From NCBI GenBank assembly GCA_045648765.1, contig JAZROQ010000029.1, positions 1-61,303 on the forward strand: DNA of 61,303 bases. Direction: 5' to 3'. Shown piece by piece: positions 9,193 to 17,283 of this stretch. Below the pieces are notes generated by a model. The model was not told the origin of the DNA and made no database searches. It saw only the letters and a list, made by a program, of their open reading frames with translations. Each line of letters starts with the position of its first letter. The stretch's first letter is position 1. Origin of the DNA: RGIG3009 sp045648765 (GTDB taxonomy: Bacteria > Bacillota > Clostridia > Oscillospirales > Acutalibacteraceae). Made by a program: the position numbers and the translations under genes.

Positions 9193-10418
9193 TATTTTTT
9201 CTCCCCTTTATTTTTAGCCGTGGCATAACAATTTATTTCGCCATCGTGAACGCGTAGGGTGATTTCGTCCCCTATCGCAACATCGTCGACCGATTGAATA
9301 ACGGCTTGTCCGTGTTGGGCAATGGCATACCCGCGTGACAGCACCTGCAAAGGGCTGAGCGCATGAAGTTTTCCCGCAATTTCCGCCAAACGACGGTCTG
9401 AGCGAGATATTGACAATGCCAAAGCGCTCGAAAAACGTTTGAGTAAATAGTCAAGACGCATGGCACGTTCTTCTGAAAAATATAAAGGAGAACGCAAACA
9501 TGGTTTTTCGATTAGCGTTTCTAAACGTTGTTTCTTTTGTTGTAATGCGTTACAAACAGCACGCTTGGAAACAATTTGAAGTAACGTTAAGCGTTGCAAC
9601 AATTCAGTTGTATCCGGGACAGCTAACTCTGCCGCTGCAGACGGTGTTGGAGCTCGTAAATCCGCCGCAAAGTCGCAGATGGTAAAATCCGTTTCATGAC
9701 CCACCGCAGAAATAACCGGAATAACAGAGGCGGCTACTGTACGCGCCAATCCTTCGTTGTTAAAAGCCCACAATTCTTCCAAAGAGCCACCACCGCGACC
9801 GATAATAATCACATTTGGCGTTTGCGGGTGTTTTTTTTGGCGCATTGCTTCAAATGTTTGCAAGGCTTGTACCAATTGCGCAGCAGCGCCCTCTCCTTGT
9901 ACCAACACGGGTAACAGGACAACCGTTGCCAAAGGATAGCGCCGATGCAACACATTGAAAATATCTTGCACCGCCGCACCGGTCGAAGAAGTAATCACGC
10001 CGATACAACGCGGATACTTAGGTATCGGGCGTTTTCTTTCAGAAGCAAATAAACCTTCTTCCTCCAAACGCGCTTTGAGCTGTTCAAAAGCAACTTGCAA
10101 AGCGCCTGCCCCATCCGGCTGCATCTCATCTACATAAATTTGGTAAGCTCCATCTTTTTCATACAAAGAAACACGAGCGCGCACAATCACTTTCATGCCG
10201 TTTTCGGGCATAAATTTCAATGTTAGCGCTTGAGAACGAAACATAACCGCTTTTACCAAAGCCGTTTCGTCTTTGAGCGAAAAATACAAGTGACCGGATT
10301 TATAATGATTAACAAAATTGCTGATTTCACCACTTATCATGACATGACTTAACTGCGCATCACTTTCAATCAGCGAGCGCACATACCGATTCAATTGACT
10401 GACAGTAACGGTTGTCAT
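9192..10418 (-). CDS. xseA: Exodeoxyribonuclease VII large subunit
   Basis: The 408-residue product starts with an OB-fold (VTVSQLNRYVRSLIE; ISGEISNFVNHYKSGHLYFSLKD). The catalytic core has GVITSSTGAAVQDI, NVIIIGRGGGSLEELWAFN, and SAVGHETDFTICDFAADLRAPTPSAAAE. With XseB it degrades single-stranded DNA from both ends. The start is ATG at 10418 (MTTVTVSQLN). Confidence 0.96.
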   Translation of the reverse strand: MTTVTVSQLNRYVRSLIESDAQLSHVMISGEISNFVNHYKSGHLYFSLKDETALVKAVMFRSQALTLKFMPENGMKVIVRARVSLYEKDGAYQIYVDEMQPDGAGALQVAFEQLKARLEEEGLFASERKRPIPKYPRCIGVITSSTGAAVQDIFNVLHRRYPLATVVLLPVLVQGEGAAAQLVQALQTFEAMRQKKHPQTPNVIIIGRGGGSLEELWAFNNEGLARTVAASVIPVISAVGHETDFTICDFAADLRAPTPSAAAELAVPDTTELLQRLTLLQIVSKRAVCNALQQKKQRLETLIEKPCLRSPLYFSEERAMRLDYLLKRFSSALALSISRSDRRLAEIAGKLHALSPLQVLSRGYAIAQHGQAVIQSVDDVAIGDEITLRVHDGEINCYATAKNKGEKK

Positions 10419-10422
10419 GTCA

Positions 10423-11367
10423 TCATCCTTTGTGTTGTAGTGAAGTAAGAACGGCGATACCCGCCGCATTATCTGCGGAATATTCAGGTGGCGCAAAATG
10501 GCCTCCCAAACGTTCGGTAAGTTCTTTTTTTAATAAGCTATTTGACATAACCCCACCGGCAAAAAGAAGAGGGTGTTCGCCATATTGCGAAAAAAGTGCT
10601 TTAACCATACCTTCTAAAGCAGCTTGGATACTACGCAAACAAAACAGTGCAATTTCCTGTGGCGGAGTGCCTTTTTGAAGCAAAGTTTTACATTGGTTTT
10701 CCACACCGGACAAATGGCAAGAAACACCGTCCAAAGAAGGTCGAGGTAGTTTTACTTCTGTTTGGGCTTGCTGTGCCAATTGTTCAAGCGCAGGACCGGC
10801 GGGAAAAGGCAATCCCAACATACCGCCAACGCGGTCGATAAGTTGTCCGGCTTTTAAATCCAAAGATGATGCCACTTTTTCACAAGAAATAACAGTTTGA
10901 GTATCCGGCTTTACAAGCAAGGCATCGGTTGTGCCGCCCGAAACATGAAATGCCAAAAACGGTTGAAAACGCCAGTCCAGCAACTGTGCGCCATACAAAG
11001 CTGCCATAACATGGCCTTGTTGGTGAGTGAAAAAATATGCAGGTTTATGAAGTATCACAGCCTGTTGACGGGCAGCACCTTCTCCTACCAAAAAACACGG
11101 CATATATGAATTTTCGGTTTGTTGGGGGCGGTTGGAAGCCCCTACCGCCTCAATTTGAGGAATCGCGCCCATGGTACAGTACAACTTTTCAAAAAGGCTT
11201 GGTAATTGACGGACATGGTGAAACACCGCGTCACATTGCCGAAGCCCTAATTTGCCATCGGCTACGGGTAAAAGTTGTTTTACTTGCCAAAGCACCCCCG
11301 CCTCAGCATCAAATGCCGCGACGGAGGTTGTGTAATTGCTGGTATCCAGCCCTAAAAAACATTTCAT
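10423..11367 (-). CDS. TsaD/Kae1-like protein (paralogue of tRNA threonylcarbamoyltransferase)
   Basis: The 314-residue ASKHA-fold protein of the Kae1/TsaD superfamily starts MKCFLGLDTSNYTTSVAAFD. It keeps the HxxxH metal motif (HQQGHVMAALYG), the nucleotide-binding GGTTDALLV-type loop and FAGGVMSNSLLKK. It is shorter than typical TsaD (about 335-345 residues) and more divergent, so it is probably the clostridial paralogue often annotated as O-sialoglycoprotein endopeptidase, not the main t6A enzyme. It overlaps nusB by 4 nt (ATGA) and sits where Bacillus has folD. Whether it acts in t6A synthesis cannot be told here. Confidence 0.75.
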   Translation of the reverse strand: MKCFLGLDTSNYTTSVAAFDAEAGVLWQVKQLLPVADGKLGLRQCDAVFHHVRQLPSLFEKLYCTMGAIPQIEAVGASNRPQQTENSYMPCFLVGEGAARQQAVILHKPAYFFTHQQGHVMAALYGAQLLDWRFQPFLAFHVSGGTTDALLVKPDTQTVISCEKVASSLDLKAGQLIDRVGGMLGLPFPAGPALEQLAQQAQTEVKLPRPSLDGVSCHLSGVENQCKTLLQKGTPPQEIALFCLRSIQAALEGMVKALFSQYGEHPLLFAGGVMSNSLLKKELTERLGGHFAPPEYSADNAAGIAVLTSLQHKG

Positions 11368-11768
11368 TGTGTATCATCCGCATGGCGGGAAATACCGCCC
11401 AGTACGCCATTAATGAAGGTGGCATCCGCTTCGCTTCCGTAAAGTTTGGCAAGTTCGACAGCCTCGTTAATGGAAACACTGACAGGGATTTCTTCTTCCC
11501 AAAGCATTTCATACAAAGCCAAACGAAGAATTGCCAAAGCAACACGCGACAAACGATTTTTGTTCCATTTATGAGAAAAATTGGATATTTTTTCATCAAT
11601 CTCATTTAAATGGGAAATCGTCCCCTCTGCCAAAGAAACAGCAAAATTGCTACTGACAACATCGCGTGCTTCGCCGGCGTTATCTAATATTTCTTCAATC
11701 GTTGCGTCGGAAAAACTTTTTTCGAACAAAATGAAAAAAGCCAATTCCCGCGATGCTCTTCGTGTCAT
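11364..11768 (-). CDS. nusB: Transcription antitermination protein NusB
   Basis: The product is about 134 residues, all-helical: MTRRASRELAFFILFEKSF at the N-terminus and SVSINEAVELAKLYGSEADATFINGVLGGI at the C-terminus are the NusB signatures. It binds boxA RNA with NusE to promote rRNA antitermination. An in-frame ATG three codons upstream is possible. It sits between asp23 and the TsaD-like gene. Confidence 0.94.
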   Translation of the reverse strand: MTRRASRELAFFILFEKSFSDATIEEILDNAGEARDVVSSNFAVSLAEGTISHLNEIDEKISNFSHKWNKNRLSRVALAILRLALYEMLWEEEIPVSVSINEAVELAKLYGSEADATFINGVLGGISRHADDTQ

Positions 11769-11804
11769 GCCGCACACAAGCCTTTCTACTTAAAATTCCT
11801 TTTC

Positions 11805-12179
11805 TTATTGCTCCGGTGTTTGTTTTTCGGGCGCATCTTCCAACACTACGCCGGCAATGTGTACGTTAACTTTGGTAACGGGTTTTCCGGTCATGGATTG
11901 CACTTCGTTCTTAACCACACGTTGTACTTGACCCGCTACTTCGGGAATACGAACGCCTAATTTTAGATTGATATATAACGTGACAATCGTTTCGTTTTCG
12001 TTATTGATAACCGCTACAGATTTGGAAGCAGACGAATTGATAAAACCGCGAATATCGGTACGCGTTGCCATACCCGCTACACCGGGGACTTCCGCTGCTG
12101 CCGTTGCAGCAATTGTTGCGATAACGTCTTCCGAAATAATGCAACATCCTTTTGGTGCTTGATGTCCTTTATCACCCAT
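11805..12179 (-). CDS. Asp23/Gls24 family protein (YqhY-like)
   Basis: The 124-residue product has the Asp23 fold: ISEDVIATIAATAAAEVPGVAGMA near the start and TVTLYINLKLGVRIPEVAGQVQ-type strands later (here VTLYINLKLGVRIPEVAGQV). Bacillus YqhY at this locus is linked to control of acetyl-CoA carboxylase, but accBC are absent here. Start is ATG at 12179 with GGGAGGAT upstream. Confidence 0.9.
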   Translation of the reverse strand: MGDKGHQAPKGCCIISEDVIATIAATAAAEVPGVAGMATRTDIRGFINSSASKSVAVINNENETIVTLYINLKLGVRIPEVAGQVQRVVKNEVQSMTGKPVTKVNVHIAGVVLEDAPEKQTPEQ

Positions 12180-12249
12180 GATAATATCCTCCCTTATCCT
12201 TTGTGTCTTTATTATATACCACAAAGGCCTTTGGGGCAACAGTTTTTTA

Positions 12250-12813
12250 TTAATTTACTGTAACAATATTAATTTTTTGTGCAGAAATATCCGCTTGAGC
12301 GGTCACTATTTGAGAAATTTTGGCTGCATCTTGGGCGGTTAAGTCGTCGCTTTGCACAACAACACTGCATTTATCGCTTTCGATGTATGCTAAACAATCC
12401 GTAAAGCCTTTTGCCTTGACAAGGCTTTCAATCTTATTTTCTTGTTCGATTGCTTTGGTTAATGCTATCACTTGTGCTGTTACAGCATTTTTTTGTTCAT
12501 CGGTTGCCTTGACATCGCTGAGCAAATCTTTAATTGTTTGCGCCGCCTCTTTGCGAGAATTTTCTCGGCTTTCACGTGCCATTGAAAAATATTCTTCTGC
12601 CGTTTGTTCTTCTTTGTTTTCGGCGTTTCCGTTCACGTTTAGTGCCTCACCTAAATTTTTATCATCGTTTGGTTTTGTTTGTGTTTGCGCCCCTATATTA
12701 TCCGGCATAACCGATGGCGATTGCGCAAAATAATAATTCAAATAAACAGCAACTCCCAATGCTACCGCCAAGGTTCCTAACAAAACTTGTTTTTTACCCA
12801 AAAATTTCTTCAT
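12250..12813 (-). CDS. spoIIIAH: Stage III sporulation protein AH
   Basis: The 187-residue mother-cell membrane protein has one N-terminal TM segment (LLGTLAVALGVAVYLNYYF) and a C-terminal YscJ/FliF-like ring domain (AIEQENKIESLVKAKGFTDCLAYIESDKCSVVVQ, read across 110-160). It pairs with forespore SpoIIQ to form the feeding-tube channel. It is last of the eight-gene spoIIIA operon, as in Bacillus. Confidence 0.93.
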   Translation of the reverse strand: MKKFLGKKQVLLGTLAVALGVAVYLNYYFAQSPSVMPDNIGAQTQTKPNDDKNLGEALNVNGNAENKEEQTAEEYFSMARESRENSRKEAAQTIKDLLSDVKATDEQKNAVTAQVIALTKAIEQENKIESLVKAKGFTDCLAYIESDKCSVVVQSDDLTAQDAAKISQIVTAQADISAQKINIVTVN

Positions 12814-12828
12814 AATAACTCTCTCCTT

Positions 12829-13392
12829 TTATGATTGTTTCGTCACATAAACGCGTTTTGATGAAATGTTTAATGCCACTGTTACCGCCTGCGTAATTCG
12901 CTCACATATTTCCTCGCTGTCTCCCCCGTCGCACACCACCACAACGCCACGAACAGTGGGCTGTAATTCGGTTATCAGCAAACCTTCTCGCTTATCTCCG
13001 CTATCAATGACAATGGCAGAAGATTCGCTGTCACTACGTTGCGTAAGACGGTTTTCGTCGGCAGCGTTTTCTTCTTGTCTATCAGAATTGGTTTTTTGCT
13101 CAGTTGCATAAACATACTCAACGCCGCTTTCCAAAGTAACCATAACCTTGCATTTTCCGGCACCTTGAATACTGCCAATAAGATTTACCAACTGCTGCTC
13201 AACACGTTGTATATATTCTTCCGTGGAAAAATGCTTGCTTTGCTCTTTTACGCTGCTGCTTTTTGGGAAAAGATCCGGCAAGATAAGTAACACCAAACCG
13301 AAAAGACCAATAAGTAACACCATTTTTTTGTTTTTTAACACTGAAAAAAAGCGGTTTTGTAACCATTTATCCATAATTTCTTTTTTCTCCAT
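12829..13392 (-). CDS. spoIIIAG: Stage III sporulation protein AG
   Basis: The 187-residue product has a TM segment (MVLLIGLFGLVLLILPDLF), a variable linker and the conserved ring-building region with IQGAGKCKVMVTLESGVEYVYA, then RGVVVVCDGGDS. It forms a large ring in the mother-cell membrane. The ATG at 13392 has AGAGG 7 nt upstream and is preferred over the internal ATG six codons later. Confidence 0.93.
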   Translation of the reverse strand: MEKKEIMDKWLQNRFFSVLKNKKMVLLIGLFGLVLLILPDLFPKSSSVKEQSKHFSTEEYIQRVEQQLVNLIGSIQGAGKCKVMVTLESGVEYVYATEQKTNSDRQEENAADENRLTQRSDSESSAIVIDSGDKREGLLITELQPTVRGVVVVCDGGDSEEICERITQAVTVALNISSKRVYVTKQS

Positions 13393-13402
13393 ACCGAAAC
13401 CT

Positions 13403-13876
13403 CTAATCCTTTGTTTTTATTGTCACGGTTGTTTTTAATTGCTTTGCTAACACCTCCCGCACCACCGCGCTTGCCGGTATATTTTGTTTGTCCACCGTCA
13501 CGGTAATCTGCTTAATATATATGTTCCCCTCATCTGAAATATCCGTTTCTACCACAATTTTTTGTGCAAGAAGATTTCGTTCGGAAAAAGCTTTAATCAC
13601 CACTTCTTCTACCGCTTGTTCTACCTGCGATTGCAGTTGTTTTGTAACACGATTATCCAACAATTCCGAAACTGTTTCGGGAGGCATCCAATCAATAGCC
13701 AGCGCTGTTGAAGAGGAAATTTTTAACAACGGGGATATAAAACAACACAGGAAAAACGAGACCGTAATTAAGCGAAACAATTTTCCAACCCCATCTTTGG
13801 GTGCTAGCAACCGTACTGCTGTGCAACCGAGAGCTGTTAAACACACAAGCGAGCACCAAACTTGAATATCTTTCAT
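13403..13876 (-). CDS. spoIIIAF: Stage III sporulation protein AF
   Basis: The 157-residue product has two N-terminal TM segments (VWCSLVCLTALGCTAVRLLA and LFRLITVSFFLCCFISPLL) and a soluble ring-like C-terminal domain. It is recognised mainly from position between AE and AG and from topology. The start overlaps the spoIIIAE stop as ATGA (13873-13876). Confidence 0.88.
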   Translation of the reverse strand: MKDIQVWCSLVCLTALGCTAVRLLAPKDGVGKLFRLITVSFFLCCFISPLLKISSSTALAIDWMPPETVSELLDNRVTKQLQSQVEQAVEEVVIKAFSERNLLAQKIVVETDISDEGNIYIKQITVTVDKQNIPASAVVREVLAKQLKTTVTIKTKD

Positions 13877-15012
13877 GTTTTCCCTCCGGTTGCCACAGTA
13901 ACTACTGTTACGGAAATAACCAACAACACACCACTTGCCGCCAGTAATCCAACAAGACATTTGGTAACACCGTGTGCAGATTTCAACACATTCGACAATG
14001 CTGACAAACCGAACATTTCCGCACCCACGTTACACAGCGACAATGATAGTTGCCATACAAAGCACGATAATAGCGGGGGTAAAACAATGAGCAACGATGT
14101 GATTATTCCAAAGCCACCGAGTGTAGAGCGCAGCAAGCCCAAACAACCGCGTACGGTAGAAAACGCTTCGCTAAGCGAGGATCCAACCACCGGCACAAAC
14201 GTAGAAATGGAAAATTTCATTATACGATCCCCCAACCTGTCAACTGCACTTCCGGTTAGGCTTTGTATCGATAGCAATCCTGCAAACAAAAACATACCCA
14301 ACGTCAATAACCAGGTTGCCACTTTCCCTACCCAGTCACCTACCTTTCCCAAGTTTATTTCCGGTGTTAAAGAACCCGTCAATCCCAAAGAAAGGGAAAC
14401 TGTCAATAACGGCAAGATAACGTTGCCTGAAAAATAGGTCAAAAATTCGGCAGCATACAAAACGATTGATTGAAACGACAAGGCTGTTACCGCACTTCCG
14501 CCGCTTAACAACACGCCTGCGTAAATAGGGGCAAAAGACGTCATAAACACCGAAACGGAGTCCATGGCACCGCACACATTTTTTATACATTCTGATATTG
14601 GAAACATAACTGCTCCGCAAGACGCCAAAGAACATACCACCGCAAAAACAGTGGAAGTTTCTTCGGTATGTAATGTGTTTTTTAGGCCATCTACCCACGC
14701 ATATAAAACGGTAATACCAAACACTGTTCCGCATGCAGCAAGAGGTTTGGGCGCCAACAAGGAAAGAAGATTAAGCAACATCTCCCAAATCGTCGGTAAA
14801 TTAACGGAACTTAAACTATCTTTTTCTAACGATGTTATATTCAGCATTGATAAAAGTTCTTTGGTTTCTTCGGGAACAGATTCAAGCAGCGATTCGCTTC
14901 CGCTGGATTGCAATTGTTCTTTGTATAGCTCGTCCACTGTTTTAGCACTAACCGGGATAAAAATCACCAAAAACAAGCACCATACTATTGCTGTAATTTT
15001 AAGAAAACGCAT
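13873..15012 (-). CDS. spoIIIAE: Stage III sporulation protein AE
   Basis: The 379-residue polytopic membrane protein has a signal-like N-terminus (ITAIVWCLFLVIFIPVSAKT) and about seven hydrophobic segments, with the conserved PEINLGKVGDWVGK and FVPVVGSSLSEAFSTVRGC blocks. It is the main export-like membrane subunit of the SpoIIIA complex. Confidence 0.93.
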   Translation of the reverse strand: MRFLKITAIVWCLFLVIFIPVSAKTVDELYKEQLQSSGSESLLESVPEETKELLSMLNITSLEKDSLSSVNLPTIWEMLLNLLSLLAPKPLAACGTVFGITVLYAWVDGLKNTLHTEETSTVFAVVCSLASCGAVMFPISECIKNVCGAMDSVSVFMTSFAPIYAGVLLSGGSAVTALSFQSIVLYAAEFLTYFSGNVILPLLTVSLSLGLTGSLTPEINLGKVGDWVGKVATWLLTLGMFLFAGLLSIQSLTGSAVDRLGDRIMKFSISTFVPVVGSSLSEAFSTVRGCLGLLRSTLGGFGIITSLLIVLPPLLSCFVWQLSLSLCNVGAEMFGLSALSNVLKSAHGVTKCLVGLLAASGVLLVISVTVVTVATGGKT

Positions 15013-15015
15013 AGA

Positions 15016-15411
15016 CTATCCTTTCTGTTCCATCAAGGACAACGCAATGCTCCCGATTTTTTCAAACAAAGGTAACGCCAACAAAAGAAGAGATACTTTT
15101 CCGGCAAATTCCGCTTTATTAGCAAGTGCCTGTTCCCCTACATCGCGACACACATCCGCAGCAAGTTGTGTTAACAAGCAAACACCTAACGCCTTAAAAA
15201 CAATGTGTAAATACTCTTCGGACAGCCCGCTTTGCGACAACATATCTTGTACGTTGCGGAACAAGGGCATTGCCCGTTGCAATACAGCCACTAACAAAAG
15301 GATGCCCGCAACGAGTGTTACTGCCAAAGCTTGTTCGGGATTTTGTCGACGAATAACTACCGATAAAAAAGCAGCAAGTACAATTGCTGCCAAATAGCCC
15401 GTTAGTTCCAT
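15016..15411 (-). CDS. spoIIIAD: Stage III sporulation protein AD
   Basis: The 131-residue membrane protein has hydrophobic segments at the N-terminus (AAIVLAAFLSVVIRR), middle and C-terminus. HIVFKALGVCLLTQLAADVCRDVGEQALANKAEFAGK is the family core (quoted piecewise: KALGVCLLTQLAADVCRDVG). It is a small integral subunit of the SpoIIIA complex. Confidence 0.92.
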   Translation of the reverse strand: MELTGYLAAIVLAAFLSVVIRRQNPEQALAVTLVAGILLLVAVLQRAMPLFRNVQDMLSQSGLSEEYLHIVFKALGVCLLTQLAADVCRDVGEQALANKAEFAGKVSLLLLALPLFEKIGSIALSLMEQKG

Positions 15412-15414
15412 CGC

Positions 15415-15609
15415 TTATAGTCCAAACACCGATTTTACCATTCGAAACAAATCGCTGATTTCGGTTACCACCATGGTAAGCACCACAATCAGCCCTGCCA
15501 GGGTGGTCATCATGGCTTGTTCTTCTCGACCTGATCGTATAAGCACTTGATTTAACACCGCAACAATAATACCGATAGCTGCAATTTTAAAAATCAAATC
15601 CACTTCCAT
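15415..15609 (-). CDS. spoIIIAC: Stage III sporulation protein AC
   Basis: The 64-residue product has two TM segments (IFKIAAIGIIVAVLNQVL and MTTLAGLIVVLTMVVTEI) and the conserved SGREEQA loop between them. It is the smallest subunit of the SpoIIIA membrane complex. Confidence 0.93.
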   Translation of the reverse strand: MEVDLIFKIAAIGIIVAVLNQVLIRSGREEQAMMTTLAGLIVVLTMVVTEISDLFRMVKSVFGL

Positions 15610-15621
15610 AGTAGTATCTCC

Positions 15622-16119
15622 TTACAAGAATAATAACCCTATTAGCCCACCGCAACAAAAACCAAACGTTAGATACAAATTGCCTTTTTGTTTAACTTGT
15701 TCGCGAACATCTTCTATACACTGATTTACCAACAAACGATAGTGCTCACAATAATGTACCTCACCAACAACATCTGTTTTTCCAAATCCGTTCATAAAAT
15801 CGGAAAACAGTTCTTTTTCTCGCACCGAAAGAGAAAATTCTTTAGAAAAACATTTCAGTTCGCGTTGCCACGACGCGCGAAAATCTTTGCTGCTACTTGC
15901 GGCTTGTAATAATGAAAATTGTGAAAATTCTTCCATACAGGCAAGGGCACTTAGCAAATCTGCAATCGGCAATGACGAAAAACGAATACGCTGTGCCGCA
16001 TATTCTAAAAACCGTTCAAACCACTCCAAAGAACGGATTCTCTTGCTTTGAGCTTGTTTTATATTCCAGCCAATCGACATTCCCGTCACAACAACCAGCA
16101 AGAATCCGAGAATTTTCAC
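15622..16119 (-). CDS. spoIIIAB: Stage III sporulation protein AB
   Basis: The 165-residue product has an N-terminal TM anchor (VKILGFLLVVVTGMSIGW), a cytoplasmic helical GspF-like domain and a C-terminal TM segment (GFCCGGLIGLLFL). The start is GTG at 16119, with AAGGAG 7 nt upstream. It begins inside the 3' end of spoIIIAA: the frames overlap by 104 nt, far more than usual for this operon. Confidence 0.9.
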   Translation of the reverse strand: MKILGFLLVVVTGMSIGWNIKQAQSKRIRSLEWFERFLEYAAQRIRFSSLPIADLLSALACMEEFSQFSLLQAASSSKDFRASWQRELKCFSKEFSLSVREKELFSDFMNGFGKTDVVGEVHYCEHYRLLVNQCIEDVREQVKQKGNLYLTFGFCCGGLIGLLFL

Positions 16120-17011
16120 ATAACCACTCCTTGGTATTGTATATCTTATCAATCAAGCCCGGAGCTTCTCGTCCTTTTAAAACCACGATATGTTCAAAAA
16201 CACCGCAATGTAATAAAATTCCACCATCACGAAACAAAAGTTCTTGCGGATTTACACAATGGACAGAGGTTATGGTGGGAACACCGCGTAGCATACCTTC
16301 TTTTATAGATTCCCATTCTTTTTTTCCACCAAGCTCATCAAAAACCACAACCTGTGGTGACAAGCACCGAATGGCCTGTTCCAATCCACCTGCTTTTGAA
16401 GCCAATTTCAACACATCACACCCTACCATATTGCGTGATAATTCTCCACGCTCATCTACCACCGATACGGATAACCGTTCCTTTTTCAAGAGTCTAACCA
16501 CATCGCGCAAGATGCTTGTTTTCCCACTGGAAGGTTCTCCGCACACCAGCAAGCTATGAGGTTTGCCATCGTATAGATAAGGAGCTAACGGTTCCGCGCA
16601 ACCAAAATGCTCACGAGATACTCGGACACACAAAGCGGTAATGTTGCGATACCCCATAATTTCCCCTTGTTCGGTCAGTGCGGTTCCCGCAATTCCCACA
16701 CGGCAGCCATTGGATGCTGTCAAAAAACCATTTTTCCACTCTTCTTGATGCGCATAAAAGGAGCCCTCGCAAAGTGTGTCGACAGTTTGTCGTATCCAAT
16801 CATCCGAACAAACAACTGCATCTTTTTTGCTTAGACATACTTCCCCCTGCGACGTGAAATATTGTTCTCGACCGTTATATCCCAAACAAATGGCTTGTCC
16901 TGTTCTCAAACGGATTTCTTGGATTTTTTGTTTAACGGTTAGCGGTACCTTTGACAAAACAGTCCTTAGTTCCACAGGGAATATTTCTATGGCTCTTTGG
17001 TATCCATTCAT
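16016..17011 (-). CDS. spoIIIAA: Stage III sporulation protein AA (ATPase)
   Basis: The 331-residue secretion-type ATPase has Walker A GEPSSGKTS, Walker B region VVVFDELGG and the arginine-rich VDERGELSR segment. It energises the SpoIIIA-SpoIIQ channel. The start is ATG at 17011 with AGGTGG 8 nt upstream. The C-terminal extension of about 30 residues beyond the usual end (after GLIDKIYN) is encoded where the frame overlaps spoIIIAB, suggesting loss of an earlier stop codon. Confidence 0.93.
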   Translation of the reverse strand: MNGYQRAIEIFPVELRTVLSKVPLTVKQKIQEIRLRTGQAICLGYNGREQYFTSQGEVCLSKKDAVVCSDDWIRQTVDTLCEGSFYAHQEEWKNGFLTASNGCRVGIAGTALTEQGEIMGYRNITALCVRVSREHFGCAEPLAPYLYDGKPHSLLVCGEPSSGKTSILRDVVRLLKKERLSVSVVDERGELSRNMVGCDVLKLASKAGGLEQAIRCLSPQVVVFDELGGKKEWESIKEGMLRGVPTITSVHCVNPQELLFRDGGILLHCGVFEHIVVLKGREAPGLIDKIYNTKEWLCENSRILAGCCDGNVDWLEYKTSSKQENPFFGVV

Positions 17012-17032
17012 GCTACTTTCCACCTTTGTTTC

Positions 17033-17041
17033 ATTTGTATG
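17033..17041 (-). promoter_or_regulatory. Candidate sigma-E -10 element of spoIIIA operon
   Basis: On the minus strand CATACAAAT lies 22 nt upstream of the spoIIIAA start. It closely matches the sigma-E -10 consensus (CATACANT). A convincing -35 was not found. spoIIIA is a known sigma-E operon in Bacillus. Confidence 0.5.
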
Positions 17042-17063
17042 TCACGCCGAAAAATTTTAGAAC

Positions 17064-17094
17064 AAAAAAACCACATACCGTTTTGGTATGTGGT
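17064..17094 (-). terminator. Rho-independent terminator downstream of the small RNA
   Basis: On the minus strand ACCACATACC and GGTATGTGGT form a perfect 10-bp stem with a 5-nt loop, followed by seven T. It lies between the small RNA and spoIIIAA. Confidence 0.85.
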
Positions 17095-17099
17095 CTGTA

Positions 17100-17224
17100 A
17101 AAAGCAAAAGACTTGCTGAACAGCAAGTCTTCCACTTTAAGTTAGAGGGGTGTTTTGAGGAGGGGTAATGTACTCTGCATAGAGCAAGTCCGGTGCGGCT
17201 CCATTCTTGCCCTGAGTACAATCA
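17100..17224 (-). ncRNA. Putative small RNA with C-rich anti-Shine-Dalgarno segments
   Basis: No coding frame fits this gap. On the minus strand an extended -10 (TGTTATAAT, 17233-17225) precedes a structured RNA. GTACTC and GAGTAC close an outer helix, GGGCAAG and CTTGCTC an inner one, with a GC-rich apical loop. A linear stretch follows carrying two C-rich motifs, CCCCTCCTC (17165-17157) and CACCCCTCT (17152-17144). An 11-bp hairpin with T-rich tail (about 17104-17131) ends it, with a second terminator behind. The C-rich, unpaired segments complement GGAGG-type ribosome binding sites, as in several Firmicutes regulatory RNAs. It does not match tmRNA, SRP RNA or RNase P, and I do not recognise it as 6S. 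It may instead be the 3' UTR of the upstream PFK gene. Confidence 0.55.
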
Positions 17225-17283
17225 AATTATAACAAGACTTTTGAGTATGAGTGTGAATGGATTATGAATAAACTGTAAGAAAT

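Noticed and set aside
17157..17180. Plus-strand mini-frame after AGGAGGGG (M-Y-S-A-stop)
   Set aside because: Spacing of 2 nt is too short, it is four codons long, and the G-rich tract is better explained as the complement of the small RNA's C-rich motif.
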